This document shows positions 1 to 6,450 of a DNA stretch of 64,000 nt, one piece after another. Position numbers and translations under genes: made by a program. A model generated the notes under the pieces. It saw nothing but the letters and a program-made list of their open reading frames with translations. It searched no databases and had not been told where the DNA came from. The stretch is from contig JAKOGP010000002.1 of NCBI GenBank assembly GCA_022239325.1, forward strand, positions 39,496 to 103,495. Direction: 5' to 3'. This stretch comes from Flavobacteriaceae bacterium LSUCC0859. Lineage in GTDB: Bacteria; Bacteroidota; Bacteroidia; Flavobacteriales; Flavobacteriaceae. Numbering within the stretch: the first letter of the stretch is position 1; every line of letters begins with the position of its first letter.

Positions 1-560
1 ACATTTTTATATAAGAAATAATTATACATATCTCTAACCACATCACATTCCTCCTTTACTAAACTTACCTCACCATTTACACTTTCAAAACCAAATCCTA
101 TATTACCTAATCCTTTTCCTTCTCTCCATCTTTTATTTCTTCCCTCCTTCATCACCCTAACCAACTTCCTTTTCCAATACTCACTGAATACACTGCTCAA
201 TCCATATTCTAATTCACCACTTCCCTCTAAAATATTTTTTTCTTCAAACCCAACAAAAACCCTAATATCATTATCCTCAACTAATTTTCTAAAATATAAC
301 ATCACTTCTACATCCCTAATCATTCTATCCCAATCATATAACCATATACCTCCAATCTCTCCATCAAATATTTTCTCTTCTAACTTTAAAAATACTTCCC
401 TATCACCACCCATCTTCACACCACTCACAACTTCACTAAAAACCTCATATTCAAACCCCTTATCCTTACAAAATTTAATACCTAATTCTTTCTGACTTTC
501 TAAACTGCTATTATCTTTCTGATTTTCACTACTTACTCTACAATAAACACCAACCTTCAT
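1..560 (-). CDS. Serine recombinase, truncated by window edge (N-terminal 186 residues)
   Basis: This is an open frame from an ATG at 560 running off the left edge. The N-terminus reads MKVGVYCRVSSENQ, the catalytic signature of resolvase/invertase enzymes: Ser10 is the likely nucleophile, with Arg8 beside it. WDRMIRD (about residues 77-83) matches the second catalytic arginine region. From about residue 150, GNIGFGFESVNGEVSL followed by VVRDMYNYF resembles the start of the recombinase domain of larger serine recombinases, so the full protein could be a large serine integrase. The visible part has no Thr, Pro, Ala or His. Its sense strand holds only about 6 C in 560 nt, five of them in CAG. 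It may be the integrase of the element; its length and C-terminus are unknown. Confidence 0.8.
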   Translation of the reverse strand, partial: MKVGVYCRVSSENQKDNSSLESQKELGIKFCKDKGFEYEVFSEVVSGVKMGGDREVFLKLEEKIFDGEIGGIWLYDWDRMIRDVEVMLYFRKLVEDNDIRVFVGFEEKNILEGSGELEYGLSSVFSEYWKRKLVRVMKEGRNKRWREGKGLGNIGFGFESVNGEVSLVKEECDVVRDMYNYFLYKN

Positions 561-714
561 AATTACAATTTTATATATTAAATAATGTCTCCCATAAATT
601 TAAACATTTCTCTCACATTATCTGTTTTTTTATATACAACTATATTAAAACCTCATTAACCCCTATTAAAACTAATCTTTCATATTATATCCCAATTAAT
701 CTTAACTATAAGAC

Positions 715-747
715 ATAAAAAAAGTGATAATATTTCTATCATCACTT
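715..747 (-). terminator. Rho-independent terminator after the MvaI-like endonuclease gene (copy 1 of a duplicated hairpin)
   Basis: Read on the minus strand, the two arms at 747-737 and 732-722 form an 11-bp stem with one G-T wobble around a GAAA loop (a GNRA tetraloop). A run of T follows, corresponding to the plus-strand A run at 715-723. It lies 26 bp after the stop of the endonuclease gene. A near-identical hairpin occurs at 2361-2386. Confidence 0.8.
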
Positions 748-773
748 ATTCTATCTTTATATATTAAATAATA

Positions 774-1514
774 CTACAATTCTAACTTCTCTTTATATAA
801 TCCATATAAACTTTCCTTTTTAATCCTAAATCCACTTCCATGATCATGAGGTTTTCCATAATTTTTACCAGATTTATAAACACCTATTCTTATATCAAAT
901 TGTATAAATCCATTTTCAAGAATTTTAAGAAATTCATTAAAATCAATATCTAAAAAAACAGTTCCAGAGTTATAATGATAATGATAAATATTATCTATGC
1001 TTTTTTGTTCTGCTGATACAACAAATAATTTATTCAGTTTATTTAAACCTTTTTCTAAATCTTCAAAATTCCAATAAACTTCATCATAAATTTCCCCTCC
1101 ATTTTTAACATGAAGATAAACCCTATTATTAGAATAGTCTACATGCATTTTCATAAAGTACTTACCATAAACCTCACTCCATTTATTTCCAAAAACACTA
1201 GCATAAAGTTTTTTTAAATCTGGAAAACTAGAATCTCTTACCTCTCCATATTTCTCTTTTAAAATTGCATTTGCTCCTTTTGGATATGATGGTGATTTAG
1301 AGAATAAAGTTATATAACTTGATGTTAATTCTCTTTGAGTTTTAATCTCAAAACCTTCAAAATCTGGATCTTTGAGATTATTTTCCTCTACCCCTAAATA
1401 ATCTTCAAAAGTATTTCCAATACCACCATCTTTATTTTTTACTCTGTTTGATTTAACAAATCCTAATTTTTTAATTCTATTAAATTCCTTTACTATTTTT
1501 TCTACTTTATTCAT
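774..1514 (-). CDS. MvaI/BcnI-family type II restriction endonuclease
   Basis: The 246-residue protein has the length and motif order I recall for MvaI. GNTFEDYL is near residue 34. The PD-(D/E)XK-type core follows in DPDFEGFEIKTQ, with likely metal ligands and catalytic residues Asp51, Glu56 and Lys58. Then come LFSKSPSYPKGAN and, near the C-terminus, DIRIGVYKSG and KPHDHGSGFRI. MvaI and BcnI cut CCWGG and CCSGG respectively, so a related five-base site is likely, but specificity cannot be read from sequence. It starts 36 bp from, and divergently to, the methyltransferase gene, the usual paired arrangement. Unlike its neighbours it uses Thr, Pro, Ala and His normally, so it entered the C-depleted element from elsewhere. 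Confidence 0.88.
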   Translation of the reverse strand: MNKVEKIVKEFNRIKKLGFVKSNRVKNKDGGIGNTFEDYLGVEENNLKDPDFEGFEIKTQRELTSSYITLFSKSPSYPKGANAILKEKYGEVRDSSFPDLKKLYASVFGNKWSEVYGKYFMKMHVDYSNNRVYLHVKNGGEIYDEVYWNFEDLEKGLNKLNKLFVVSAEQKSIDNIYHYHYNSGTVFLDIDFNEFLKILENGFIQFDIRIGVYKSGKNYGKPHDHGSGFRIKKESLYGLYKEKLEL

Positions 1515-1550
1515 TACTTAGTTCATATCTTTGAAACTAAAGTACAAATT

Positions 1551-2297
1551 GTGATAGAATTAGATAAAGTTTATTTTGAAAATTGTCTTGAAACATTAAG
1601 TAGAATGGATAATGATAGTGTGGATTGTGTTATTACATCACCTCCATACAATATGAATTTGAGAATTAGAAATGGAAAGTACTGCTCAAGACAAATTGTT
1701 AAGGAATTAAGTACTAAATATTCAACTTTTGATGATAATTTACCTATTGAAGAGTATAATGAATTTCATAGTAATGTTTTAAGTGAATTATTAAGAGTAT
1801 CAAAAGTTGTATTTTATAATATCCAAATTGTTACAGGTTCTAAAAGATCAATCTTTAAAATGATTGGTGATTTTAATGAACAGTTAAAAGATATAATAGT
1901 TTGGGATAAAGGAGTTGCACAACCTGCAATGCAAAAGCAAGTATTAAATAGAAGAACTGAATTGATTTTAGTTTTTGAAACTGATTACCCAATTAGCAGA
2001 CAATATAAATATGCAAATTTTGAAAGAGGTACATTGAATGATATTTGGGAAATAAAAAGAGGTAAAAAAGTAAGTAAAAATCATGGTGCAACATTTCCTG
2101 AAGAATTAATCAGTAAAATACTTGAAAACTTCACAAAAGAAGGTGAGATAGTATATGATCCATTTATGGGAACAGGAACAACTGCTATAGTATGTAAAAA
2201 GATGAATAGAAGATTTATTGGAAGTGAATTAGGAAAAGAATATTATGACTTTATATTGGAGAGATTAAGTGAATTAAATAATGAAATTCAATTTTAA
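1551..2297 (+). CDS. Site-specific DNA methyltransferase (beta-class motif order, probably N4-cytosine)
   Basis: The start is GTG at 1551. Catalytic motif IV TSPPYN lies at residues 29-34 and the SAM-binding motif DPFMGTGTT at about 203-211, so the order is catalytic motif first (beta class). An SPPY catalytic motif is commonest in N4-cytosine enzymes, which suits a partner of an MvaI-type nuclease, but N6-adenine activity is not excluded. At 248 residues it is shorter than I remember M.MvaI. It should methylate the site cut by the divergent nuclease and so protect the host. It is the only plus-strand gene in the element and has ordinary codon use. Its terminator is not obvious; it converges on the minus-strand hairpin at 2361-2386. 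Confidence 0.85.
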   Translation: MIELDKVYFENCLETLSRMDNDSVDCVITSPPYNMNLRIRNGKYCSRQIVKELSTKYSTFDDNLPIEEYNEFHSNVLSELLRVSKVVFYNIQIVTGSKRSIFKMIGDFNEQLKDIIVWDKGVAQPAMQKQVLNRRTELILVFETDYPISRQYKYANFERGTLNDIWEIKRGKKVSKNHGATFPEELISKILENFTKEGEIVYDPFMGTGTTAIVCKKMNRRFIGSELGKEYYDFILERLSELNNEIQF

Positions 2298-2353
2298 CTA
2301 TTTTTCATTCTTTTTAATCTAAATCCTTAATAAAAAATTTTCAATTTAATTAT

Positions 2354-2386
2354 AAAAAAAAAGTGACAATATCTCTATCATCACTT
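2354..2386 (-). terminator. Rho-independent terminator after the excisionase-like gene (copy 2 of the duplicated hairpin)
   Basis: On the minus strand the arms at 2386-2376 and 2371-2361 pair over 11 positions, with two G-T wobbles, around a GAGA loop (GNRA type). A T run follows (plus-strand A run 2354-2362). It lies 30 bp after the stop of the HTH gene. It differs from the hairpin at 722-747 at only a few bases. The two copies are in the same orientation and bracket the restriction-modification pair. Confidence 0.8.
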
Positions 2387-2415
2387 CTTCATTTTTACTA
2401 TGAGAACTTATTACA

Positions 2416-2604
2416 TTAACTAATTTTTCTATTATTCATATAATCATTAACATCATTAATATCAAATCTAACATTTCTTCCAAATTTCACATATTTCAAA
2501 CCATCATCATACATCATCTTTTCAACCTTTCCAATACTCACATCTAAATACTCACACAACCCTTTTTTATTTACAAATCTTCTATTTACTACTTCACTAT
2601 CCAT
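2416..2604 (-). CDS. Excisionase/MerR-like helix-turn-helix protein
   Basis: This is a 62-residue protein. VNKKGLCEYLDVSIGKVEKMM (about 11-31) fits a helix-turn-helix, followed by GLKYVKFGRNVRFDINDVNDYM. Small excisionase-type DNA-binding proteins (HTH_17 family) have the same pattern: a glycine, a V-[KR]-x-G-R turn, then a D-V-x-x-[YW] helix. The likely role is recombination directionality factor or local regulator for the serine recombinases. I see no sense-strand C in the gene, and the protein has no Thr, Pro, Ala, His or Gln. It lies 17 bp after the 103-residue unknown gene and shares its terminator. Confidence 0.65.
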   Translation of the reverse strand: MDSEVVNRRFVNKKGLCEYLDVSIGKVEKMMYDDGLKYVKFGRNVRFDINDVNDYMNNRKIS

Positions 2605-2621
2605 CTTAAAATTTATATTAA

Positions 2622-2933
2622 TTAAACATTTATATTTTTTCCACCTTTTCCTAATAAATCAATCCACTTCATCATCATTTCCACTTCCTCTTTTTCCTTA
2701 CCCTTATTTACAACACCAATTTTTAAACCATAATTTATCCATCTACTTACATCATCTAAACTATAAATTTTTTTAAAATCATTTCTCATCACTCTCTCTC
2801 TCAAACTATCATCACTCTCCCATTTTATAACATCATTTTCTACTCCAATTTCTTCAAAATCACTCCCAACTATTCTTAAATTTCTCATATTTAATTCTTT
2901 TTTATTATAAATATCTTCAAATTCTGAATACAC
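2622..2933 (-). CDS. Hypothetical acidic/basic-mixed protein of the C-depleted element
   Basis: This is a 103-residue open frame that I do not recognise. It is highly charged, with no membrane segment and no cysteine motif. An internal ATG at 2888 (MRNLRIVG) would give an 88-residue protein and is an equally good start. Only one C is seen in the sense strand, in a CAG context (codons TCA GAA). The protein contains no Thr, Pro, Ala, His or Gln. It precedes the excisionase-like gene by 17 bp, so the two are probably cotranscribed. The retained open frame and matching composition argue that it is a real gene. Confidence 0.55.
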   Translation of the reverse strand: MYSEFEDIYNKKELNMRNLRIVGSDFEEIGVENDVIKWESDDSLRERVMRNDFKKIYSLDDVSRWINYGLKIGVVNKGKEKEEVEMMMKWIDLLGKGGKNINV

Positions 2934-3359
2934 CTATTTATACCTATTTTTCCCTATTTTTTTATTTAATCAGTTTTATTTTACAATCCAAATTCATATT
3001 TTTATTTTGCTAAAACCACTCTTTATATAATATAATACCACTCCCCCTTATTTCCAACTATTACCCCATAAAACCCTATTTTTTAGTATACTCCATAAAA
3101 ATTTATTCATAACTTTATGCTGATACACCATTCTTAAAAAAATCCCCCTACACCCCACACACACTTATATACCTAATATAATTCTATACACACTTACTTA
3201 TTTATTCTATACACTATCACCCTATATACCAAAAAATCTTCAGCAATATAAACACCAATATTTCCCACTTTTTACCAAAAAATACTTTTTAAGGGAATTT
3301 AACTAAATACTTTATAAATTTTTCTTTAAAACCATTACTCTATACATCACTATTATTTT
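2934..3359. other. 426-bp noncoding spacer of the C-depleted element
   Basis: No coding frame is supported. The plus strand stays A/C/T with few G, like the neighbouring genes, so the cytosine depletion is not limited to coding sequence. It separates the second recombinase gene from the two-gene operon ending at 2416 and must hold that operon's promoter. No convincing hairpin or repeat was seen. Confidence 0.6.
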
Positions 3360-4037
3360 CTACACACTCATATATAACTTCATCATATTATAAACACTAC
3401 TCATATACCACTCTCCCCCATATTTACTTTTAACACCATCTTCATTTAATCTATTACTGATTTTACTCCAACTATACCCTCTACTTCTTAATCCCTTTAT
3501 TCTACTTATCACTTTCATTTCTTCTTCATTTTTAACTAATCTACCATCTACATCATTATATCCATACATCAATCTCCCACTAACTAATCCTTTACTCTTC
3601 TTTTCCCTCTTAACATCTCTAATTCTCTCTCTAATATTCTCTACTTCAAACTCATTTATACTACTCATTATATTAACTATCAAACTCCCAATCTTATCTT
3701 CATTATTCAAATTCTCCTTTATACTATAAAAACTTTTTCCATTTTTTTTCAATACATCTAACAATCCAATTACATCACTCATCCTTCTACCCAACCTACT
3801 CAAACTATACACTACCACTCCATCAATATTATTATTCATCAAATAATCTAACATATCCTTATAACCATTTCTCTTATCTATACTCATACCACTTATTCCC
3901 CTATCCTCATAAACATCTAATAATTCATAATCCATATACTTACAATAATCTTTAATCTTACTACTCTGATTAATTAAACTGTATCCTTTAATCTGACTCT
4001 TACTACTTACTCTAATATATCCTATAACCTTTTTCAT
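3360..4037 (-). CDS. Serine recombinase (resolvase/invertase family), complete
   Basis: This 225-residue protein starts MKKVIGYIRVSSKSQ, with likely nucleophile Ser11, Arg9 and the conserved Gln15. GISGMSIDKRNGYKDML and VVYSLSRLGRRMSD (catalytic arginines about Arg81/Arg84) follow, then INEFEVENIRERIRD of the long helix. The C-terminal part (from about 185) reads RGYSWSKISNRLNEDGVKSK, as in the DNA-binding part of resolvases and the start of recombinase domains. At positions that are normally Thr it has Ser, Met and Ile (for example ERI where ERT is usual). By hand count the whole gene has four sense-strand C, all in CAG; two are third-codon positions that could be T without changing the protein. 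It follows the 74-residue gene by 40 bp. Role: resolution, inversion or integration of the element. Confidence 0.88.
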   Translation of the reverse strand: MKKVIGYIRVSSKSQIKGYSLINQSSKIKDYCKYMDYELLDVYEDRGISGMSIDKRNGYKDMLDYLMNNNIDGVVVYSLSRLGRRMSDVIGLLDVLKKNGKSFYSIKENLNNEDKIGSLIVNIMSSINEFEVENIRERIRDVKREKKSKGLVSGRLMYGYNDVDGRLVKNEEEMKVISRIKGLRSRGYSWSKISNRLNEDGVKSKYGGEWYMSSVYNMMKLYMSV

Positions 4038-4053
4038 ATCTATAATTTATAAT

Positions 4054-4075
4054 ATCATTACACTAAAAAAATATA
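4054..4075 (-). repeat. Upstream repeat, copy 1 of 3
   Basis: On the plus strand the core is ATCATTACACTAAAAAAATA and continues to 4075. It lies 17 bp before the start codon of the complete serine recombinase. Almost the same sequence occurs at 6376-6400 and 6426-6450, before the replication gene. It is probably a shared promoter or operator element. Confidence 0.6.
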
Positions 4076-4077
4076 CA

Positions 4078-4302
4078 CTACTTTCTAAATTCATTTATAA
4101 CATCACTCCACTTATCTAAATCTCCTTTCATCATTACCTTCAAAACTATTTTACACAAATAATCATATATATCATCATCAAAAAATCCCTCCTCTCTAAA
4201 ATCATCAACAACCATTTCTAAATATCTTTCAACAATTTCTTTTTCACTTAACAATACATTTCCATCTAAATACTCAAACTTTTCTAAATCCATAACCATC
4301 AT
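4078..4302 (-). CDS. Small acidic hypothetical protein
   Basis: This is a 74-residue, strongly acidic protein with no recognisable family; ATG codons at 4302, 4299 and 4293 are all possible starts. It lies 40 bp upstream of the complete serine recombinase and reads in the same direction, so the two may form an operon. I find no C in the 225-nt sense strand: the gene is written entirely in A, G and T. Thr, Pro, Ala, His and Gln are absent. An accessory or regulatory role for the recombinase is a guess from position only. Confidence 0.6.
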   Translation of the reverse strand: MMVMDLEKFEYLDGNVLLSEKEIVERYLEMVVDDFREEGFFDDDIYDYLCKIVLKVMMKGDLDKWSDVINEFRK

Positions 4303-4393
4303 TTCTATATTAATATTAAAATACTACTATAAAATTAATACCACTCCCTCATGCCTCCAACCATATAACTAACTCTTTATCAATTATTTAAAT

Positions 4394-4423
4394 AAAAAAA
4401 AGCATAACTTTCATTATACTTTT
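4394..4423 (-). terminator. Probable Rho-independent terminator after the zinc-cysteine protein gene
   Basis: On the minus strand the arms at 4423-4414 and 4407-4398 pair over 10 positions, with one G-T wobble, around a six-base loop, followed by T (plus-strand A run 4394-4401). It lies about 50 bp after the stop of the gene at 4475-4744. The stem has one GC pair and one GT pair, as expected where C is scarce. Confidence 0.55.
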
Positions 4424-4474
4424 CTAAATTAAATCCACAATTATTTTTATCTGATAATTACATATCTATTAATA

Positions 4475-4744
4475 TTAATTTCCTTTTTTCTTCTTCTCTA
4501 CATATTCTTTATTATAATCAACCCTATAATACTTACCTCTTTCACTCACTTCTCCATTTCTATAATCTCTTAAATATTTAGAAACACATTTTTTACATCT
4601 AAAACTATAACCATCAATTCTATTACTTTTATCTTTTACAAAATCCTTAATATCTTTCCATTCATCACATATACTGCATTTCTTTTCTACTACATCACCC
4701 CTTTCATTAAACTTCCTCTTATAATTTTTTTCTCTATTATCCAT
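4475..4744 (-). CDS. Small zinc-binding (four-cysteine) protein, HNH-associated type
   Basis: This 89-residue basic protein has two CxxC pairs: Cys23/Cys26 in KKCSICDEW and Cys50/Cys53 in FRCKKCVSKY. The spacing and the intervening DFVKDKSNRIDGYSF resemble the zinc module that precedes HNH nuclease domains in phage and plasmid proteins (K-x-C-x-x-C ... F ... DGY ... C-x-x-C). No HNH histidines are present, so it is either a stand-alone zinc module or an HNH protein without its nuclease part. It starts 27 bp after the replication-like gene and is probably cotranscribed with it. Two sense-strand C are seen. Thr, Pro, Ala, His and Gln are absent. Confidence 0.6.
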   Translation of the reverse strand: MDNREKNYKRKFNERGDVVEKKCSICDEWKDIKDFVKDKSNRIDGYSFRCKKCVSKYLRDYRNGEVSERGKYYRVDYNKEYVEKKKKGN

Positions 4745-4771
4745 AACCTTAATAATTTTACAAAATCTGTA

Positions 4772-6340
4772 CTATTTGCTTTTAAAACTAATACAACTAT
4801 TCAACCCTTCTAACTCACTATCAATTAAAATATTTACAATACCTAAATCACTCTTTTTAATTAACATCCCATCATATAAACTTATATAAAATATTTTTCT
4901 TTCAATAAATTTCTTCCAAATACCTCTCATAATTAAAACCTCCATACTCATCAACACCCTACTCATATTTTTAAATCTCTCATATCCATAATAATTCTCC
5001 CCTCTTAATTTAAAATCAATATCACTATTTTTTATTTTCTCTATTACTTCATATCCCCCTTTACAAAAAATCTTCTCCATTATCTCATCATAACTAAACT
5101 GATTATTCAAATACCTCTTTCTCATTCCATCTCCCCTTTCTCCATTAATCAAATACAAAATCAATCCCTTCATATATTTCCTATTTACCTCACCAATATT
5201 TTTATCAATAACTCCTAATTCTATACCTAAATACTTATAAAAATCAATTCTTTCATTTCCCTCAAAACACATTTCATACTTATTCAAAAAATCACTTACA
5301 TCAATATCACCAACAATTTTTTTTATATAATCATCAAATTTACTTTCCCCTTTTTTTACATTTTTAATACCCTTCAATAATCTGTAAAACAAACTCACAT
5401 AACCATTCACCATATCAACATCTACAACATTTTCACCATCTAATTTTATTACACTTCTAAATTCTTTTTCCTTATTAATTATAATATTTACATACCTGCC
5501 ACTTTTATTATCTCTACCAAATCCATCAAAACTAAATCCTCCTCTTTTTAATTCATCTAATTCAATTTTTAATAAATCAAAACTCAATCTTCCATTAAAC
5601 AAATAATCACTTCTTCTTTTATCATCCCAACCCCTTTCAACTTTTTTTCTCTCTTTATTACTTATAAAATCCCAATCTCTTTTTTCCCAATCTAACTCAA
5701 TTTTACCATTCAATCTTCTCTTCAATAAAACACCAATACCATCACTATTACTTACAACATCAACATTTTTACAACTTTCAATTTCCCAATAAATAAATTC
5801 ATCTCTATCATTACCAACCTTCAATTCTCCACTATATAATTTATCTAAAAATCTATTTAACCTACTATTCCTAATCCAAACAATCCTTCTTTCACATTTC
5901 TCATTAAAAAACCCATCATTCAACTCATACAACTCTTTTTTCTTCCCAAACTTTCCTTTTTCATATTTAATATTTATTATATCTAAATTCTTTAACTCAG
6001 CAATTATTTCAATATATCTACTTCCCAAAATTCCACAACATACTTTACTACTCTCAACATAAACCCATCTATTATCTCTTCTTCTCTCAACCTCAATTCC
6101 TTTTTTGTATAATACAAACAAAAACCTACCTATTCTCTCAACTAAATCATACCCAAATATTTTCTCAATCTCTCTTTCATCCCAATAACTAAACTCATAT
6201 CTGATATATTTTTCATCAATTACTATATTATTTAATCTACTTACCCACTTACCACTATCTTCATTAAAATATTTTTTAATATCCTTATTATAATCACCAT
6301 AACTATATTCTCTATTTTTACTATACCACTTATAACTCAT
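4772..6340 (-). CDS. Large polymerase-like / replication protein of the element
   Basis: This is a 522-residue protein that I cannot place in a named family. The C-terminal half has a motif order seen in plasmid and phage proteins with a family-A-like polymerase palm. FGRDNKSGRYVN (274-285) is followed by VVDVDMVNGYVSLFYRLL (305-322, motif A-like acidic residues Asp307/Asp309). NRKYMKGLILYL (386-397) is motif B-like, then SMEVLIM, then ISLYDGMLI (486-494), which is motif C-like with Tyr where His-Asp is usual. The first 270 residues resemble replication-initiator N-terminal regions only in being basic and alpha/beta. The protein has no Thr, Pro or His, one Ala and one Gln, and about 7 sense-strand C in 1569 nt. 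It is probably the replication protein; two repeats lie just upstream. Confidence 0.5.
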   Translation of the reverse strand: MSYKWYSKNREYSYGDYNKDIKKYFNEDSGKWVSRLNNIVIDEKYIRYEFSYWDEREIEKIFGYDLVERIGRFLFVLYKKGIEVERRRDNRWVYVESSKVCCGILGSRYIEIIAELKNLDIINIKYEKGKFGKKKELYELNDGFFNEKCERRIVWIRNSRLNRFLDKLYSGELKVGNDRDEFIYWEIESCKNVDVVSNSDGIGVLLKRRLNGKIELDWEKRDWDFISNKERKKVERGWDDKRRSDYLFNGRLSFDLLKIELDELKRGGFSFDGFGRDNKSGRYVNIIINKEKEFRSVIKLDGENVVDVDMVNGYVSLFYRLLKGIKNVKKGESKFDDYIKKIVGDIDVSDFLNKYEMCFEGNERIDFYKYLGIELGVIDKNIGEVNRKYMKGLILYLINGERGDGMRKRYLNNQFSYDEIMEKIFCKGGYEVIEKIKNSDIDFKLRGENYYGYERFKNMSRVLMSMEVLIMRGIWKKFIERKIFYISLYDGMLIKKSDLGIVNILIDSELEGLNSCISFKSK

Positions 6341-6375
6341 AACAATAACTTATCTATATATAATACCAATATAAT

Positions 6376-6400
6376 ATCATTACACTAAAATAATATATAA
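6376..6400 (-). repeat. Upstream repeat, copy 2 of 3
   Basis: On the plus strand it begins ATCATTACACTAAAATAATA. It is 36 bp upstream of the replication-like gene start and exactly 50 bp from copy 3 (start to start), about five helical turns. Candidate operator, promoter or iteron. Confidence 0.6.
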
Positions 6401-6425
6401 AAAATATAATTAATAAATTACTACA

Positions 6426-6450
6426 ATCATTACACTAAAAAAATATATAA
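6426..6450 (-). repeat. Upstream repeat, copy 3 of 3
   Basis: On the plus strand it begins ATCATTACACTAAAAAAATA. It matches copy 1 at 4054 over 22 bases and copy 2 at 6376 with one difference. It lies 50 bp from copy 2 in the same orientation. Confidence 0.6.

Noticed and set aside
570..772. 17-bp direct repeat TTTATATATTAAATAAT at 570-586 and 756-772
   Set aside because: It is made only of A and T in very AT-rich DNA, so chance similarity is likely; it was not called an attachment site.
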